Part shown: positions 17,757-27,822 of the stretch, in pieces
Layout of the letters: every line of letters starts with the position of its first letter
How positions within the stretch are numbered: the stretch's first letter is position 1
NCBI GenBank assembly: GCA_017743475.1
Contig: JAGHYV010000042.1
Span: 1 to 38,847, forward strand
Reading direction: 5' to 3'
DNA from: Roseiflexus sp.
GTDB taxonomy: Bacteria > Chloroflexota > Chloroflexia > Chloroflexales > Roseiflexaceae
DNA length: 38,847 bases
Position numbers and translations under genes: made by a program
Notes under the pieces: generated by a model
Databases searched by the model: none
The model's input: the letters and a program-made list of their open reading frames with translations, nothing else
What the model was told of the DNA's origin: nothing

Positions 17757-19328
17757 TCACCGCACTATCAGGCTCTTGCCGGTCATCTGCGGTGCTGGAT
17801 CCAGGCCCAGCAGATCGAGGATCGTCGGCGCGACATCGGCGAGCCGTCCGCCATCGCGCAACGCCACCTGCCCCTTGTCCAGCCCCAGACCCGGAGCGGC
17901 GATAAGATAGGCAGGCACTGGATTGGTTGTATGGGCAGTGTGAGGTCCACCAGTTTCTGGGTCGATCATGAGTTCGGCATTACCGTGGTCCGCCATGACA
18001 AGCGCCACACCGCCACGCGCAACCACTGCATCGACGATTGCACCGGTGCATTCATCGACAACTTCGCACGCTTTTACCACTGCCGGGATTACGCCAGTGT
18101 GCCCAACCATATCGGGGTTAGCGTAGTTGACCAGAATGAAATCGTACTGATCGGACGCGATTGCTTGTAGCACGACATCACGCACGCCGTAGGCGCTCAT
18201 TTCCGGTTTGAGGTCGTAGGTTGGCACGTCCTTCGGCGAAGGCACAATCTGCCAGTCTTCGCCAGGGAAGGGGTGCTCGCGTCCACCGTTGAAAAAGAAA
18301 GTGACATGCGGATATTTCTCGGTTTCCGCTGCGTGGAACTGTCGCAGTCCGGCGTCGCTGATCACTTTTGCCAGCGGCACAGCCACATCGTCGTTCTGGA
18401 ACGCGACCTGGTACGGCATGTTCTTCTCGTACTCGGTCATCGCGATATAGATCAGGTCGCGCAACATTTCACGCTCGAAGCCATCGAAGTCGGGCAAGGT
18501 GAAGGCGCGGCTGATCTGTCGCACCCGGTCGGCGCGGAAGTTGAAGCAGACAACTGCATCGCCGTCGCCGATGGTCGCCACCGGTTGGCCAGCCTCGTCC
18601 ACGATCACCGCTGGCTTAATGAACTCATCGGTCACGCCTTCGTCATACGAGCGCTGGATCGCCGTCAGCACGTCGGGGGCAGGACGCCCGACACCTTTCG
18701 TCAGCAGATCATACGCCTGTCTGGTGCGCTCCCAGCGTTTGTCGCGGTCCATCGCATAATATCGCCCCACTACCGAAGCAACCCGACCAATCTGGCGTTC
18801 TGCCATAAATGCGAGCAGATCACGCGCAAATTCAATCCCGCTCTGCGGCATGGTATCGCGCCCATCGGTGAAGAGATGCACGTAGACGCGCTTTAGACCT
18901 TCGCGTTTCGCCAGTTCGAGCAACGCTTTGGTATGGTTGACGTGACTGTGCACACCGCCTGGACCGAGCAGCCCCATCAGGTGCAGTGCCGTGTTGCGGT
19001 CCCTGACAGTGCGGAAAGCAGTACAGAGCACGGGATTGGTGAAAAACGTTCCATCGGCAATCGAGTCGTCGATCACCGTAATATCCTGACGCACAACGAA
19101 CCCGGCGCCCAGGTTCAAATGCCCCACTTCAGAATTGCCCATCTGACCGGTCGGCAGGCCGACATCCTTGCCAGCGGCGCGCACCAGCGTAAAGGGGCAT
19201 TCAGCGCGCCAGCGGTCATCGTATGGCGTGTGCGCTAGTTTGACTCCGTTCCCCTCGATCTCATCACGTTCGCCCCAACCGTCGCGGATGACCAGCAAGA
19301 CCGGTCGCGGTCGCAAAATAGTTTTCAT
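17757..19328 (-). CDS. gpmI: 2,3-bisphosphoglycerate-independent phosphoglycerate mutase
   Basis: A 523-residue glycolytic enzyme that interconverts 3- and 2-phosphoglycerate using two Mn2+ ions. It begins with the metal-binding DGWG segment (VLLVIRDGWGERDE), has the phosphoserine loop MGNSEVGHLNLGAG with Ser66, VHSHVNHTKALLELAKREGL, and the C-terminal metal site MADHGNAELM. The size is normal for the family. It begins 24 bases after the secA stop, so the two are likely co-transcribed. Confidence 0.96.
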   Translation of the reverse strand: MKTILRPRPVLLVIRDGWGERDEIEGNGVKLAHTPYDDRWRAECPFTLVRAAGKDVGLPTGQMGNSEVGHLNLGAGFVVRQDITVIDDSIADGTFFTNPVLCTAFRTVRDRNTALHLMGLLGPGGVHSHVNHTKALLELAKREGLKRVYVHLFTDGRDTMPQSGIEFARDLLAFMAERQIGRVASVVGRYYAMDRDKRWERTRQAYDLLTKGVGRPAPDVLTAIQRSYDEGVTDEFIKPAVIVDEAGQPVATIGDGDAVVCFNFRADRVRQISRAFTLPDFDGFEREMLRDLIYIAMTEYEKNMPYQVAFQNDDVAVPLAKVISDAGLRQFHAAETEKYPHVTFFFNGGREHPFPGEDWQIVPSPKDVPTYDLKPEMSAYGVRDVVLQAIASDQYDFILVNYANPDMVGHTGVIPAVVKACEVVDECTGAIVDAVVARGGVALVMADHGNAELMIDPETGGPHTAHTTNPVPAYLIAAPGLGLDKGQVALRDGGRLADVAPTILDLLGLDPAPQMTGKSLIVR

Positions 19329-19352
19329 AGGTCTATCACCTTATCGATTGAT

Positions 19353-22300
19353 TCACTTCTTTCGGGCGGATGCATCCTTGCCGCGCGGCGCCTGGGCAGG
19401 CGATTTGCCGCTGTGTGGTTGTGGGTTCGCCGGTGGCGGGGCAGCACGTCCACGCGGAACCTGTGATGTTAGCGATCTGGTCGCCGTTGCTTTTGGCGCC
19501 AGTTGCGCCGACGTATCCGCAGCACCCGCCGCTTGCTGATCCGTCTGGCGCTGTTGCAGCAGAGCGATCAGTTCTTCCTCGCGACCCCAGTGGCAGACCT
19601 TGAACTTCTTCCCGCTTCCGCACGGGCAGGGATCGTTGCGACCGGGGAGACGCACACTGTAGCGAACCGTTCGCGATCTCTTTGAATGACCATCGGCGGC
19701 GCCCGCTTGTTGCGCAGCGATCAGGCGTTGCTGCTGCTCAGCTTCCACCTGGCGCAGATGCTGCTCATACTGGAAGGAAACCGGAATAATCTGGTAAACG
19801 ATGTCGCGCTGGATATTGGCTTTCAGTTCTTCGAACATCGCGTAGGCATTCCGCTGATACTCAATAAGCGGGTCACGCTGCGCGACAGCTTGCAATCCGA
19901 TCTCCTGACGCAGATCCTCCATGCCAGTCAGATAATCGATCCATTGACGGTCGATAGCGCCAAGCATCATGCGCCGTTCAACATAGCGCATGTTCTCTTC
20001 GCCGATGGCTTTCTCGCGCTCCTGGTAGTCCTCCTCGATTGCCTGCATGATTGCATCTTCGATCTCCTGGCGCGAGAGATGTCCAAGTTGATCCGGCGAC
20101 AGTTTCGTTTCGTTGAGCAACGGGTCGATTGCGCGCGCTGCGCGCACCAATCCCTCGATATCCCACTCCTCGAAGTCGTCGGCGCGCCCCTTCGTCTCCG
20201 GCAGGTAGCGTTCAACCAGCGCATGCACCTCATCGGCGATCATGTCGAGCACCCGCTCGCGCATGTTCTCGCCTTCCAGAATCCTGCGCCGGTCGGCGTA
20301 GATGACCGCGCGTTGCTTGTTCATTACATCATCGAACTCGACGGTATGTTTGCGTATGTCGAAGTTGTACCCTTCGACACGGGTTTGAGCACTTTCGATT
20401 GTGCGATTGATCAACCCCGCTTCGATCGGCAGGCTGTCATCGACGCCGAGCCGCTCCATTAGCCGTTTGATACGGTCCATCGGACCGAAGCGCCGCAACA
20501 GGTCATCTTCAAGTGATAGAAAGAAGCGCGAAGAACCGGGATCGCCCTGGCGACCGGCGCGTCCGCGCAACTGGTTATCAATACGCCGCGCTTCGTGACG
20601 CTCGGTGCCAATGACGTGCAACCCACCCAGTTCGCGTACCTCTTTGCCCTCAGCCTCAGTAATGCGTCGCGCTTCTTCCCTTGCTTCTCGGATCTGCTCC
20701 GGCGTCGCATGTTCGATCTTAATGCCGCGTTGAGCAAGGATCTCTTCAACCAGACCGTCCGGGTTGCCGCCTAGCAGAATGTCGGTGCCACGCCCCGCCA
20801 TATTCGTGGCAATAGTTACTGCGCCCTTGCGCCCTGCCTGTGCCACAATCCGCGCTTCACGTTCATGGTACCTGGCGTTCAGCACCTGGTGCTTGATGCC
20901 ACGCCGCTTCAGCATGTCGCTCAACCGCTCTGAAGTCTCGACCGATGTGGTGCCGACCAACACCGGTCGCCCGATGGTATGCATCTCCTCGATTTCTCGG
21001 ATCACTGCCTCGAATTTCGCCTTCTCCGTCCGGTAGATCTGGTCATCATAATCCTTGCGGATCATCGGGCGGTGCGTCGGAATAACGACGACTTCCAGAT
21101 TGTAGATTTTGGCGAACTCCTCCCGTTCAGTGTAGGCAGTTCCAGTCATGCCGGCGAGTTTCTGGTACATGCGGAAGTAGTTCTGGAACGTGATCGTCGC
21201 CAGGGTGACATTCTCCTGGCGCGGCTTCACTCCTTCCTTCGCCTCCACTGCCTGGTGCAGACCATCGGACCAGCGGCGCCCTGGCATCTTGCGACCGGTG
21301 AACTCATCGACGATGATGACCTCACCATTTTCCACAATGTAATCCCGGTCGCGCTGGTAGACGAACTCCGCTCGCAGCGCATTATCCAGATAGTGAGTCA
21401 GACGGTAATATTTTGGGTCATAGAGCGACTCACCCTCAGGAATCTTCAACAATCGCTCAATCTTCGCCACGCCCTGATCGGTCAACTGAATACTCTTCGA
21501 GCGTGGTTCAATCACAAAATCGCCCTCTGGATCCTCGATCATCTGCCTCTTGATCTGGTCGGGCGTGTAGGGGCTGGGTTTGAGATGGCGCACCAATGCG
21601 GCAAACCGGCGATATTCATCACCGCTCTCCTGCGCTGGACCAGAAATGATCAACGGCGTGCGCGCCTCGTCGATCAGAATATTGTCTACTTCATCGACAA
21701 TCGCGTAGTGCAGTTCACGCTGCACCAGTTGCGCAAGGTCCCATGCCATATTGTCGCGCAGGTAGTCGAACCCGAACTCGTTGTTCGTCCCATAGGTAAT
21801 ATCCGCAAGGTAGGCTTCGCGCCGCGTGCAGGGACGCCAGTGAACCAGACGCTGATCGTCGGGGTTCGCCTTTGGATCAACATAATCCGGATCGTAGATC
21901 GCCGAATATTCGTGCGAAATGGTAGCGACTCTCAGACCGAGCAGATGGTAGATCGGTCCCATCCATCCTGCGCCGACTTTCGCCAGATAGTCGTTAACTG
22001 TAACCAGATGACACCCTTTGCCAGTCAGTGCATTCAAATAGAGCGGCAGGGTCGCCACCAGCGTTTTGCCTTCGCCAGTCTTCATCTCAGCGATCTTGCC
22101 CTGGTGCAGCACAATGCCGCCCATCAACTGCACGTCATAGTGGCGCTGACCAATCGTGCGGCGCGCCGCCTCGCGCACGACGGCAAACGCTTCGGGAAGC
22201 AGATCGTCAAGTGTTTCGCCGTCGGTAAGACGCTGCTTGAATTCGTCGGTTTTGGCGCGCAGTTCGGCATCAGAGAGCACCTCGACCGATGGTTCGAGGC

Positions 22301-22385
22301 TGTTGATCCGCCGCACGATCGGTTCGATCTGCTTGATTGCGCGATCTGAACCAAAGCCAAGTAGTTTCTCGAAGAATGCTTTCAT
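19353..22385 (-). CDS. secA: Preprotein translocase ATPase SecA
   Basis: A 1010-residue motor that drives secreted proteins through SecYEG. Walker A is AEMKTGEGKTLVA (residues 99-111); the DEAD motif is IVDEVDNILIDEART; the second nucleotide fold has TNMAGRGTDILLGGNP. The C-terminus carries the zinc-binding SEC-C tail PGRNDPCPCGSGKKFKVCHW, then a Pro/Ala-rich basic extension of about 75 residues that is longer than in E. coli SecA. Full length and intact. It is followed 24 bases later by gpmI. Confidence 0.97.
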   Translation of the reverse strand: MKAFFEKLLGFGSDRAIKQIEPIVRRINSLEPSVEVLSDAELRAKTDEFKQRLTDGETLDDLLPEAFAVVREAARRTIGQRHYDVQLMGGIVLHQGKIAEMKTGEGKTLVATLPLYLNALTGKGCHLVTVNDYLAKVGAGWMGPIYHLLGLRVATISHEYSAIYDPDYVDPKANPDDQRLVHWRPCTRREAYLADITYGTNNEFGFDYLRDNMAWDLAQLVQRELHYAIVDEVDNILIDEARTPLIISGPAQESGDEYRRFAALVRHLKPSPYTPDQIKRQMIEDPEGDFVIEPRSKSIQLTDQGVAKIERLLKIPEGESLYDPKYYRLTHYLDNALRAEFVYQRDRDYIVENGEVIIVDEFTGRKMPGRRWSDGLHQAVEAKEGVKPRQENVTLATITFQNYFRMYQKLAGMTGTAYTEREEFAKIYNLEVVVIPTHRPMIRKDYDDQIYRTEKAKFEAVIREIEEMHTIGRPVLVGTTSVETSERLSDMLKRRGIKHQVLNARYHEREARIVAQAGRKGAVTIATNMAGRGTDILLGGNPDGLVEEILAQRGIKIEHATPEQIREAREEARRITEAEGKEVRELGGLHVIGTERHEARRIDNQLRGRAGRQGDPGSSRFFLSLEDDLLRRFGPMDRIKRLMERLGVDDSLPIEAGLINRTIESAQTRVEGYNFDIRKHTVEFDDVMNKQRAVIYADRRRILEGENMRERVLDMIADEVHALVERYLPETKGRADDFEEWDIEGLVRAARAIDPLLNETKLSPDQLGHLSRQEIEDAIMQAIEEDYQEREKAIGEENMRYVERRMMLGAIDRQWIDYLTGMEDLRQEIGLQAVAQRDPLIEYQRNAYAMFEELKANIQRDIVYQIIPVSFQYEQHLRQVEAEQQQRLIAAQQAGAADGHSKRSRTVRYSVRLPGRNDPCPCGSGKKFKVCHWGREEELIALLQQRQTDQQAAGAADTSAQLAPKATATRSLTSQVPRGRAAPPPANPQPHSGKSPAQAPRGKDASARKK

Positions 22386-22588
22386 TGGATCTCCTCCGCG
22401 TTTCGCGGACGGATGGAATGTGCTGTTGTGAAACGTCCGTTGTTCACAGCAACGTGTGGAAATGCGTCGCGTGCCGTGTGAATTGTGCCAGCGCTGTGTT
22501 CGGCATATCCCTATGCGAACATGCCCCTCGCGTGCGTGCGCCGAACGCGATACGCATGGAAGGGCGATAATACGCCCATCGGGGATGC

Positions 22589-22594
22589 ATTATA
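22589..22594 (-). promoter_or_regulatory. Extended -10 promoter of secA
   Basis: On the minus strand ATGCTATAAT gives an ideal -10 (TATAAT) about 200 bases before secA. No strong -35 is seen. The 560-bp gap 22386-22945 otherwise holds only a 7-bp perfect hairpin (CGCAGAC/GTCTGCG, 22722-22739) and no gene I can support. Confidence 0.5.
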
Positions 22595-22945
22595 GCATAC
22601 GCAGTTCTTCTCTGAGCGCTTGCGAGTCGCGCGTTGCACTGACGCACATTGCGTGCTATCATCCAGAACGACGATCTGCACAGTGCCGCTCAGGGACGAT
22701 GACGCCCTTGTGTGACAGGAGCGCAGACTGTGGTCTGCGATGTATCGTATGACGACCGCTCCTTCCACTCTTCCCCAGTTGTATCAGGCTAAACGTTCAC
22801 AGGCGATCCGCTGTGCAACACGGTGTGATTGCGTTCTTTCTGGCAGTACTGACAGTCTTCCTGTTGCTTATCACCGAACCGCATGTGTCGAACAGTGTGG
22901 TGTGCTGCTCACGGAATTGTGGGAACAACTGCGCATTCGCTGATT

Positions 22946-23536
22946 ATGATCACAGGCATCATCCTGGCAGCCGGGTCTTCATTGCGCATGGGGCAGCCCA
23001 AGCAGCTCCTCGATTGGGGCGGTCGTCCGCTTGTGCATGTGATTGCCGCAACTGCGCTCGCTGCCGCCCTCGATGAGGTCATCGTTGTCACCGCCGACGC
23101 TGATGCAGCAGTTGCAGCAGCGCTTGCCAACCTGCCGATCCGGATCGTGCCTAATCCGCGTGCAGGGGAGGGTCAGAGCACCTCGCTGCGCGCCGGTATT
23201 GCTGCGCTCTCTACCAGTGTCGAGGCGGCACTCATCCTGCTCAGCGATCAGCCGTTCGTAACTGCTGCAATCATCAATGCGCTGATCGATGCCTGGCGCG
23301 ACCGGCGCGTACCGATTGTTGCGCCAGTATTCGCTGGCGTGCGTGGCAATCCAGTGCTGTTTGACCGGTCGGTTTTCGCAGAATTGTTGACTATCGAAGG
23401 GGATCAGGGAGCGCGCGGGGTAATTGCCCGCGATCCAGCGCGGGTGCACCTCATCCATTTTGATGATGAGCGCCCGTTGCTTGACATCGATACGCCCGAA
23501 GCCTACACGCGCGCCCGCCGTTTGCTTGACGTATGA
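22946..23536 (+). CDS. MobA/MocA-like molybdenum cofactor nucleotidyltransferase
   Basis: A 196-residue NTP transferase (NTP_transf_3). The start MITGIILAAGSSLRMGQPKQ shows the nucleotide-binding LAAGxSxRMGxxK signature, followed by VEAALILLSDQPFVTAA with the metal-binding Asp and GARGVIARDP. Members of this MocA/MobA group transfer CMP or GMP to molybdopterin to make the dinucleotide cofactor for xanthine- or CO-dehydrogenase-type enzymes. It lies 16 bases before a molybdopterin-binding protein gene, supporting that role. The choice of ATG 22946 matches the family start. Confidence 0.88.
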   Translation: MITGIILAAGSSLRMGQPKQLLDWGGRPLVHVIAATALAAALDEVIVVTADADAAVAAALANLPIRIVPNPRAGEGQSTSLRAGIAALSTSVEAALILLSDQPFVTAAIINALIDAWRDRRVPIVAPVFAGVRGNPVLFDRSVFAELLTIEGDQGARGVIARDPARVHLIHFDDERPLLDIDTPEAYTRARRLLDV

Positions 23537-23552
23537 ATAATGAGGTTGCGCT

Positions 23553-24545
23553 ATGTTTCTTGCGACGCTCCCCATCGATCAGGCAGTCGGTCATATTTTA
23601 CGTCATAATATCGCTGATGCCGCCGGACACAAGGTGCTGCCGAAGGGAAAGCGCCTGACCGATGATGATGTGACGCGCCTGCGCACACTGGGGATCACAT
23701 CAGTGCGCGTGGCAGTGCTGGAGCCAGGTGATGTTCACGAAGACGAAGCTGCCAGGCGTCTCGCTGCTGTCGTCTGCCGTCCGGGTGTGACAGCGACCGA
23801 CGCCGTGCATAGCCGGGTGAACCTGCTTGCCGAGGCGGACGGGGTGGTCGCAGTGGATGAAGCAGCACTCCTGGCAATCAATTCGATTGACGGACTGACC
23901 ATTGCCACGCTACCGAACCACGCGCTGGTCCGCCAGCGCAGGCGCGTTGCAACGATCAAAATCATTCCATTTGCGTTGCCCGAAGCGCTGGTTCAACAGG
24001 CGGAGCGGATTGGCGTCGAAGCTGGCGGCGTCATAGGGGTGCGACTGTTGCAGCAACGGCGGGTTGGCGTGCTATTGGTCGTCAGCCCTGAAGCACGCGA
24101 GCGCATCACGCGCCTGGTTCTTCCTGCCATCGAAGCCCGTGTGACAGAACTTGGCTCGACGGTAGGCGCGGTGCGCTACGCCACACTAGACGGATGCGAG
24201 GTAGCGGAAGGGATTGCTGCGCTCCGTGCTGCTGGCAACGATCTGCTAATCACTGCCGGTGAAACGTCGATTATGGACCGCGATGACGTGACACCGCAGG
24301 GGATCCGGATGGCTGGCGGACGTATCGAACACTACGGTGCGCCAGTCGAACCGGGGAACCTGCTCTTACTGGCATACCTGGACGACGGAACGCCACGCAG
24401 TATACCGATCCTTGGCGCGCCCGGCTGCGTCCGCTCCCGTGCAACCAACATTGTTGATCTTCTGCTGCCGCGATTGCTAAGCGGCGAGTATATTACCCGG
24501 CGCGACATTATCGAACTGGGGCATGGTGGGTTGCTGGAACGGTAA
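23553..24545 (+). CDS. MoeA-like molybdopterin-binding protein
   Basis: A 330-residue protein related to the MoeA/MogA fold. The N-terminal part (AVGHILRHNIADAAGHKVLP...KRLTDDDVTRLRTLGI) resembles the beta-rich start of molybdopterin-binding proteins. The C-terminal MoCF_biosynth-like domain has DLLITAGETSIMDRDDVTPQ and LGAPGCVRSRATNIVDLLLP, where the usual GGxS/GT motif is GETS. It likely handles molybdopterin during cofactor insertion for a CoxL/XdhA-type enzyme. It follows the nucleotidyltransferase gene after 16 bases. Precise biochemical role unproven. Confidence 0.8.
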   Translation: MFLATLPIDQAVGHILRHNIADAAGHKVLPKGKRLTDDDVTRLRTLGITSVRVAVLEPGDVHEDEAARRLAAVVCRPGVTATDAVHSRVNLLAEADGVVAVDEAALLAINSIDGLTIATLPNHALVRQRRRVATIKIIPFALPEALVQQAERIGVEAGGVIGVRLLQQRRVGVLLVVSPEARERITRLVLPAIEARVTELGSTVGAVRYATLDGCEVAEGIAALRAAGNDLLITAGETSIMDRDDVTPQGIRMAGGRIEHYGAPVEPGNLLLLAYLDDGTPRSIPILGAPGCVRSRATNIVDLLLPRLLSGEYITRRDIIELGHGGLLER

Positions 24546-24556
24546 AAGGGGATATG

Positions 24557-24632
<76 letters not shown>

Positions 24633-24653
24633 ACGATGCCAGGAGCATACAAA

Positions 24654-24682
24654 ATAGTAGCACGCCAGGGGCGGGTTGTCAA
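24654..24682 (-). promoter_or_regulatory. Sigma70 promoter of tRNA-Met
   Basis: Minus strand TTGACA (24677-24682), a 17-bp spacer and TACTAT (24654-24659) lie directly upstream of the tRNA. This is a near-consensus promoter. Confidence 0.7.
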
Positions 24683-24832
24683 GGTTGTGACAGGGTTTGC
24701 AGTAATGTGACAAAAGGACTGGTATCCCTCCATAAAGGGAGAATTCTGAATAGCATCACGCTTCTCCTCCCCCTTGATCTTCCGCCATTTGGAGCGCGGG
24801 ATGAGATCGTGCGCTGCCGAACATCGTTTTGA

Positions 24833-26953
24833 TCATCCTGATCGTTTCTCATCGAAAGTCTGCGCGCGCAGGAGTTCCTGCGCTGTGCGTGAGCGCAACA
24901 CCACAACTGAACGTGCGCCGACTGTATAGAATGGTTGACAGACCGGCGTCTCGTGCCCCGCCTCGTAAATATCATCGGGAGAAGGGCGTGCTGTATCGAT
25001 GACCCGCCACCATCCGCCTGGTGGATGTTCCTGGATGGCAAAGATCAGATCTTCCCAAAAGGCGTTGATCATCACATAGAGATCGCAGTCGCCGACCGAC
25101 GCTCCGTGCAGGCAGTAGGCGAACGCATGCGACTCATACGATGTGTCGGGGGGACCGTTGACGCCGTACCAGTGCACGTCATCGCGCCAGAAACGACTGC
25201 GATGGATTGAAGGGTGCGCTTTGCGGAACGCGATCAGCGTCTTAACGAAGCGAAACATATCACGATTGCGCTCCAGCAAATCCCAGTCGAGCCAGGTGGT
25301 CTCGTTGTCCTGGTTGTACGGATTATTGTTGCCGCGCTGGGTATTGAGGAACTCATCACCAGCGCAGAACATCGGCGTGCCATTCGCCAGCATGAGTAGC
25401 GTGAAGAAATTCCGCGCCTGACGACGACGCAACGCCAGCACCTCCGGTGGTGCCCCTTCATCTCCCTCCCAACCGCAGTTCCAGCTAAAGTTCTGATCAG
25501 TTCCGTCGGTGTTCTGATGCCCATTCGCCCAATTGTGCTTCTGATTGTAGGACACCAGATCGTATAGGCAAAATCCGTCATGTGAGGTTACAAAATTGAC
25601 GCTCTGCGTCGGGCGGTACGAGTCCGCCAGTGTATCAGGGAACAGGTCATCGCTGCCATACAGGCGACACATCACATCGCCGACCTTGCCAGGATCGCCG
25701 CGCACAAAGGCGCGCACATCGTCGCGGAACTTGCCATTCCACTGGCGCCACGTCATCCCTGGAAAGGCACGTCCCAGCAGGTAAGCGCTGATGTCCCATG
25801 CTTCGGCGATCAGACGCACACCGTGGCGCTGGCCGAGCATGCTGATCTCGTGGATCAGCGCCGGATCTTCGTGATTGAGCGACCCATCATTGTTGCGTGC
25901 CAGGATCGACGCAAGATCGAAGCGAAACCCATCGACGCGCATCGACCGGATCCAGGTATCGAGGCTATCGATGATCAGGGTGCGCACAACTGGATTGGCG
26001 CAGCGCAGCGTATTGCCGCAGCCGCTGGTGTTAATGTACTGGCGTCGGTCAGGTGTCAGCAGGTAATAACTTCGGTTGTCAATTGCCCGGTAGGAGTATG
26101 TCGGTCCGCGCTCATCGCCCTCGCTTGTATGGTTATAGACGACATCCAGCCAGACTTCGATGCCAGCTGCGTGCATGGCTCTGACCATCTCGCAGAACTC
26201 GCGATGTGGGTCCTCAATAGCGTAGTCGCGGTGTGGCGAAAAGAAGTTGAGGGTCATATACCCCCAGTAGTTCCCTTCCTGTGGGTCAAACTGGTGAACC
26301 GGCAAGAGTTCAATCGCCGTCACCCCCAGTTCCAGCAGATAAGGAATTTTCCGGATCAAGCCGATGAATGTGCCGCGCTCTTCTGGCGCAACCCCCGAAT
26401 TGGCGCGCGCGGTAAAGCCGCGCACATGCAATTCATAGACAATCAGATCGTGGGTGTGATTCGGGCGCACATCGCCGCTCCAGTCATACGGCGGTTCGTG
26501 GCGGGGCAACACGCCGAGCGGCGCGCGCCCGTCATTCGGACCCGGACGCATCGCCGCTTCGCGACTATAGTTCGGCGGAAAGAAGACCTCTGGCGCATAC
26601 GGGTCGAGGACGATCTTCGTCGGATCGAAGCGGTGCCCCTCTTCCGGTGCACGCGGTCCATCGACGCGGTAAGCATAGTAACGCCCGCCCGGAATGGCGG
26701 AAGCCGGAACCCAGCAGTGCCAGACATGCTGGGTTTTGTTGCGACGCGGATCGAGGTGATGACGATAGATCGGCGTCACAACATCGTCGGCGCTATAGAT
26801 CAGCAGCGTCACACTTGTCGCGTGCCGCGAGAAGAGCGCGAAATTGTACCCCTGAGCTGCAGGAACCCACGTTGGACCGAATGGAGCAGGCGAACCTTCG
26901 CTCCGCTCCCAGGCGGTAGGTTGATGCCAAGACGCCGATTCTCTGGTGAGCAT
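24833..26953 (-). CDS. glgX: Glycogen debranching enzyme GlgX
   Basis: About 706 residues, normal for GlgX/isoamylase-type GH13 enzymes. It has an N-terminal CBM48 (residues about 12-110; FALFSRHATSVTLLIYSADD) and a TIM-barrel. Catalytic motifs are DGFRFDLASILARNN (nucleophile Asp), LIAEAWDISAYLLG (acid Glu) and NFVTSHDGFCLYDLV (transition-state Asp). It cleaves alpha-1,6 branches of glycogen after phosphorylase trimming. The ATG at 26953 gives MLTRESASWHQP; an upstream ATG adds six residues. Single gene unit, convergent with tRNA-Met upstream region. Confidence 0.95.
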   Translation of the reverse strand: MLTRESASWHQPTAWERSEGSPAPFGPTWVPAAQGYNFALFSRHATSVTLLIYSADDVVTPIYRHHLDPRRNKTQHVWHCWVPASAIPGGRYYAYRVDGPRAPEEGHRFDPTKIVLDPYAPEVFFPPNYSREAAMRPGPNDGRAPLGVLPRHEPPYDWSGDVRPNHTHDLIVYELHVRGFTARANSGVAPEERGTFIGLIRKIPYLLELGVTAIELLPVHQFDPQEGNYWGYMTLNFFSPHRDYAIEDPHREFCEMVRAMHAAGIEVWLDVVYNHTSEGDERGPTYSYRAIDNRSYYLLTPDRRQYINTSGCGNTLRCANPVVRTLIIDSLDTWIRSMRVDGFRFDLASILARNNDGSLNHEDPALIHEISMLGQRHGVRLIAEAWDISAYLLGRAFPGMTWRQWNGKFRDDVRAFVRGDPGKVGDVMCRLYGSDDLFPDTLADSYRPTQSVNFVTSHDGFCLYDLVSYNQKHNWANGHQNTDGTDQNFSWNCGWEGDEGAPPEVLALRRRQARNFFTLLMLANGTPMFCAGDEFLNTQRGNNNPYNQDNETTWLDWDLLERNRDMFRFVKTLIAFRKAHPSIHRSRFWRDDVHWYGVNGPPDTSYESHAFAYCLHGASVGDCDLYVMINAFWEDLIFAIQEHPPGGWWRVIDTARPSPDDIYEAGHETPVCQPFYTVGARSVVVLRSRTAQELLRAQTFDEKRSG

Positions 26954-27076
26954 GATGCAGCAATGATGCACAACGCTATACTGCGTTGCACCCAGAAGGA
27001 TGGAGTTTTAACTATTTTATCATACTCCAGTAATACACATACACTCCAGACCCGATAGGAAACAGAAATTTTGTGC

Positions 27077-27105
27077 TTGACAGAATGGAACATGCATGCT
27101 ACACT
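27077..27105 (+). promoter_or_regulatory. Consensus promoter of ssb
   Basis: TTGACA at 27077-27082, a 17-bp spacer and TACACT at 27100-27105 form a near-consensus sigma70 promoter, leaving a leader of about 90 nt before ssb. Confidence 0.75.
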
Positions 27106-27200
27106 CAACCCATCGGCATCGCGCCGGTATCCGGGGCGCTTCGGTCAGACGAAGGTCCTGGTGGGACGAAATCGGTACTGTCGGGAAGAGGAGGCTTAAT

Positions 27201-27749
27201 ATGGCCAGGGATCTGAACAAGGTCATGCTGACCGGTCATCTGGGAGCGGACCCGGAGATGAGGTTTACTCCCCAGGGTAGCGCAGTAACAACATTCCGTG
27301 TTGCATCCAATCGTTCCTGGAAATCAGGCGATGGGGTTCAGCACGATGACACCGAATGGTTCCGCATTGTCGCCTGGGACAAACTGGCGGAAATCTGCAA
27401 CGAGTATCTGAAGAAGGGAACGCGCGTCTACATCGAGGGGCGCCTGCAAACCCGCAGCTGGGATGATCGCAACACCGGTGAGAAACGGTATATTACTGAA
27501 GTGGTTGCGCAGGATATGATCATCCTGACCCCTAAGGGTGATCGTGTGCCAGCTGTCGATACAGAAGAGATGGATGTTCGCGAGGTGGGTAGTGTTCGTG
27601 AGTCGGGAAGCCCGTCTCGTCGTGCTCCTGCTCCTTCGGTGCCTGATATGCCAGCGCCTGTGTCAAACGGTTCCGCACGCGTCAGCGCAACCCGCGCTCC
27701 GGCGCGCAATACGCCGCAGACGGTCGAAGAGGACGATATTCCATTCTAA
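27201..27749 (+). CDS. ssb: Single-stranded DNA-binding protein
   Basis: A 182-residue SSB. The OB fold spans residues 1-110 ([20 protein letters not shown], then RVASNRSW and [20 protein letters not shown]). A low-complexity Pro/Ser/Ala/Arg linker follows and ends in the acidic tip EEDDIPF that recruits repair and replication partners. GAGGAGG sits at a good distance before ATG 27201; a longer in-frame reading from 27096 has no such site and would extend through the promoter region. Housekeeping role in replication, recombination and repair. Confidence 0.95.
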   Translation: MARDLNKVMLTGHLGADPEMRFTPQGSAVTTFRVASNRSWKSGDGVQHDDTEWFRIVAWDKLAEICNEYLKKGTRVYIEGRLQTRSWDDRNTGEKRYITEVVAQDMIILTPKGDRVPAVDTEEMDVREVGSVRESGSPSRRAPAPSVPDMPAPVSNGSARVSATRAPARNTPQTVEEDDIPF

Positions 27750-27822
27750 CGTAGGGAGGCGCAGCATTGCTGCGCTTATCACTGCTGAACAGCCTAGAGG
27801 GGGAGGTTTCCCCGATCTGGCG

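Noticed and set aside
20979-22349. Long open frame antisense to secA
   Set aside because: Mirrors secA codon structure on the opposite strand; no start signals or family motifs.
22722-22739. Perfect 7-bp hairpin as a terminator of a gene
   Set aside because: No gene on either strand ends close enough; left as an unassigned small inverted repeat.
22740-22943. 67-residue frame before the MobA-like gene
   Set aside because: Starts within a hairpin, composition unlike a protein, no ribosome-binding site.
25823-27058. Long open frame antisense to glgX
   Set aside because: Shadow of the high-GC glgX coding strand; no recognisable domain.
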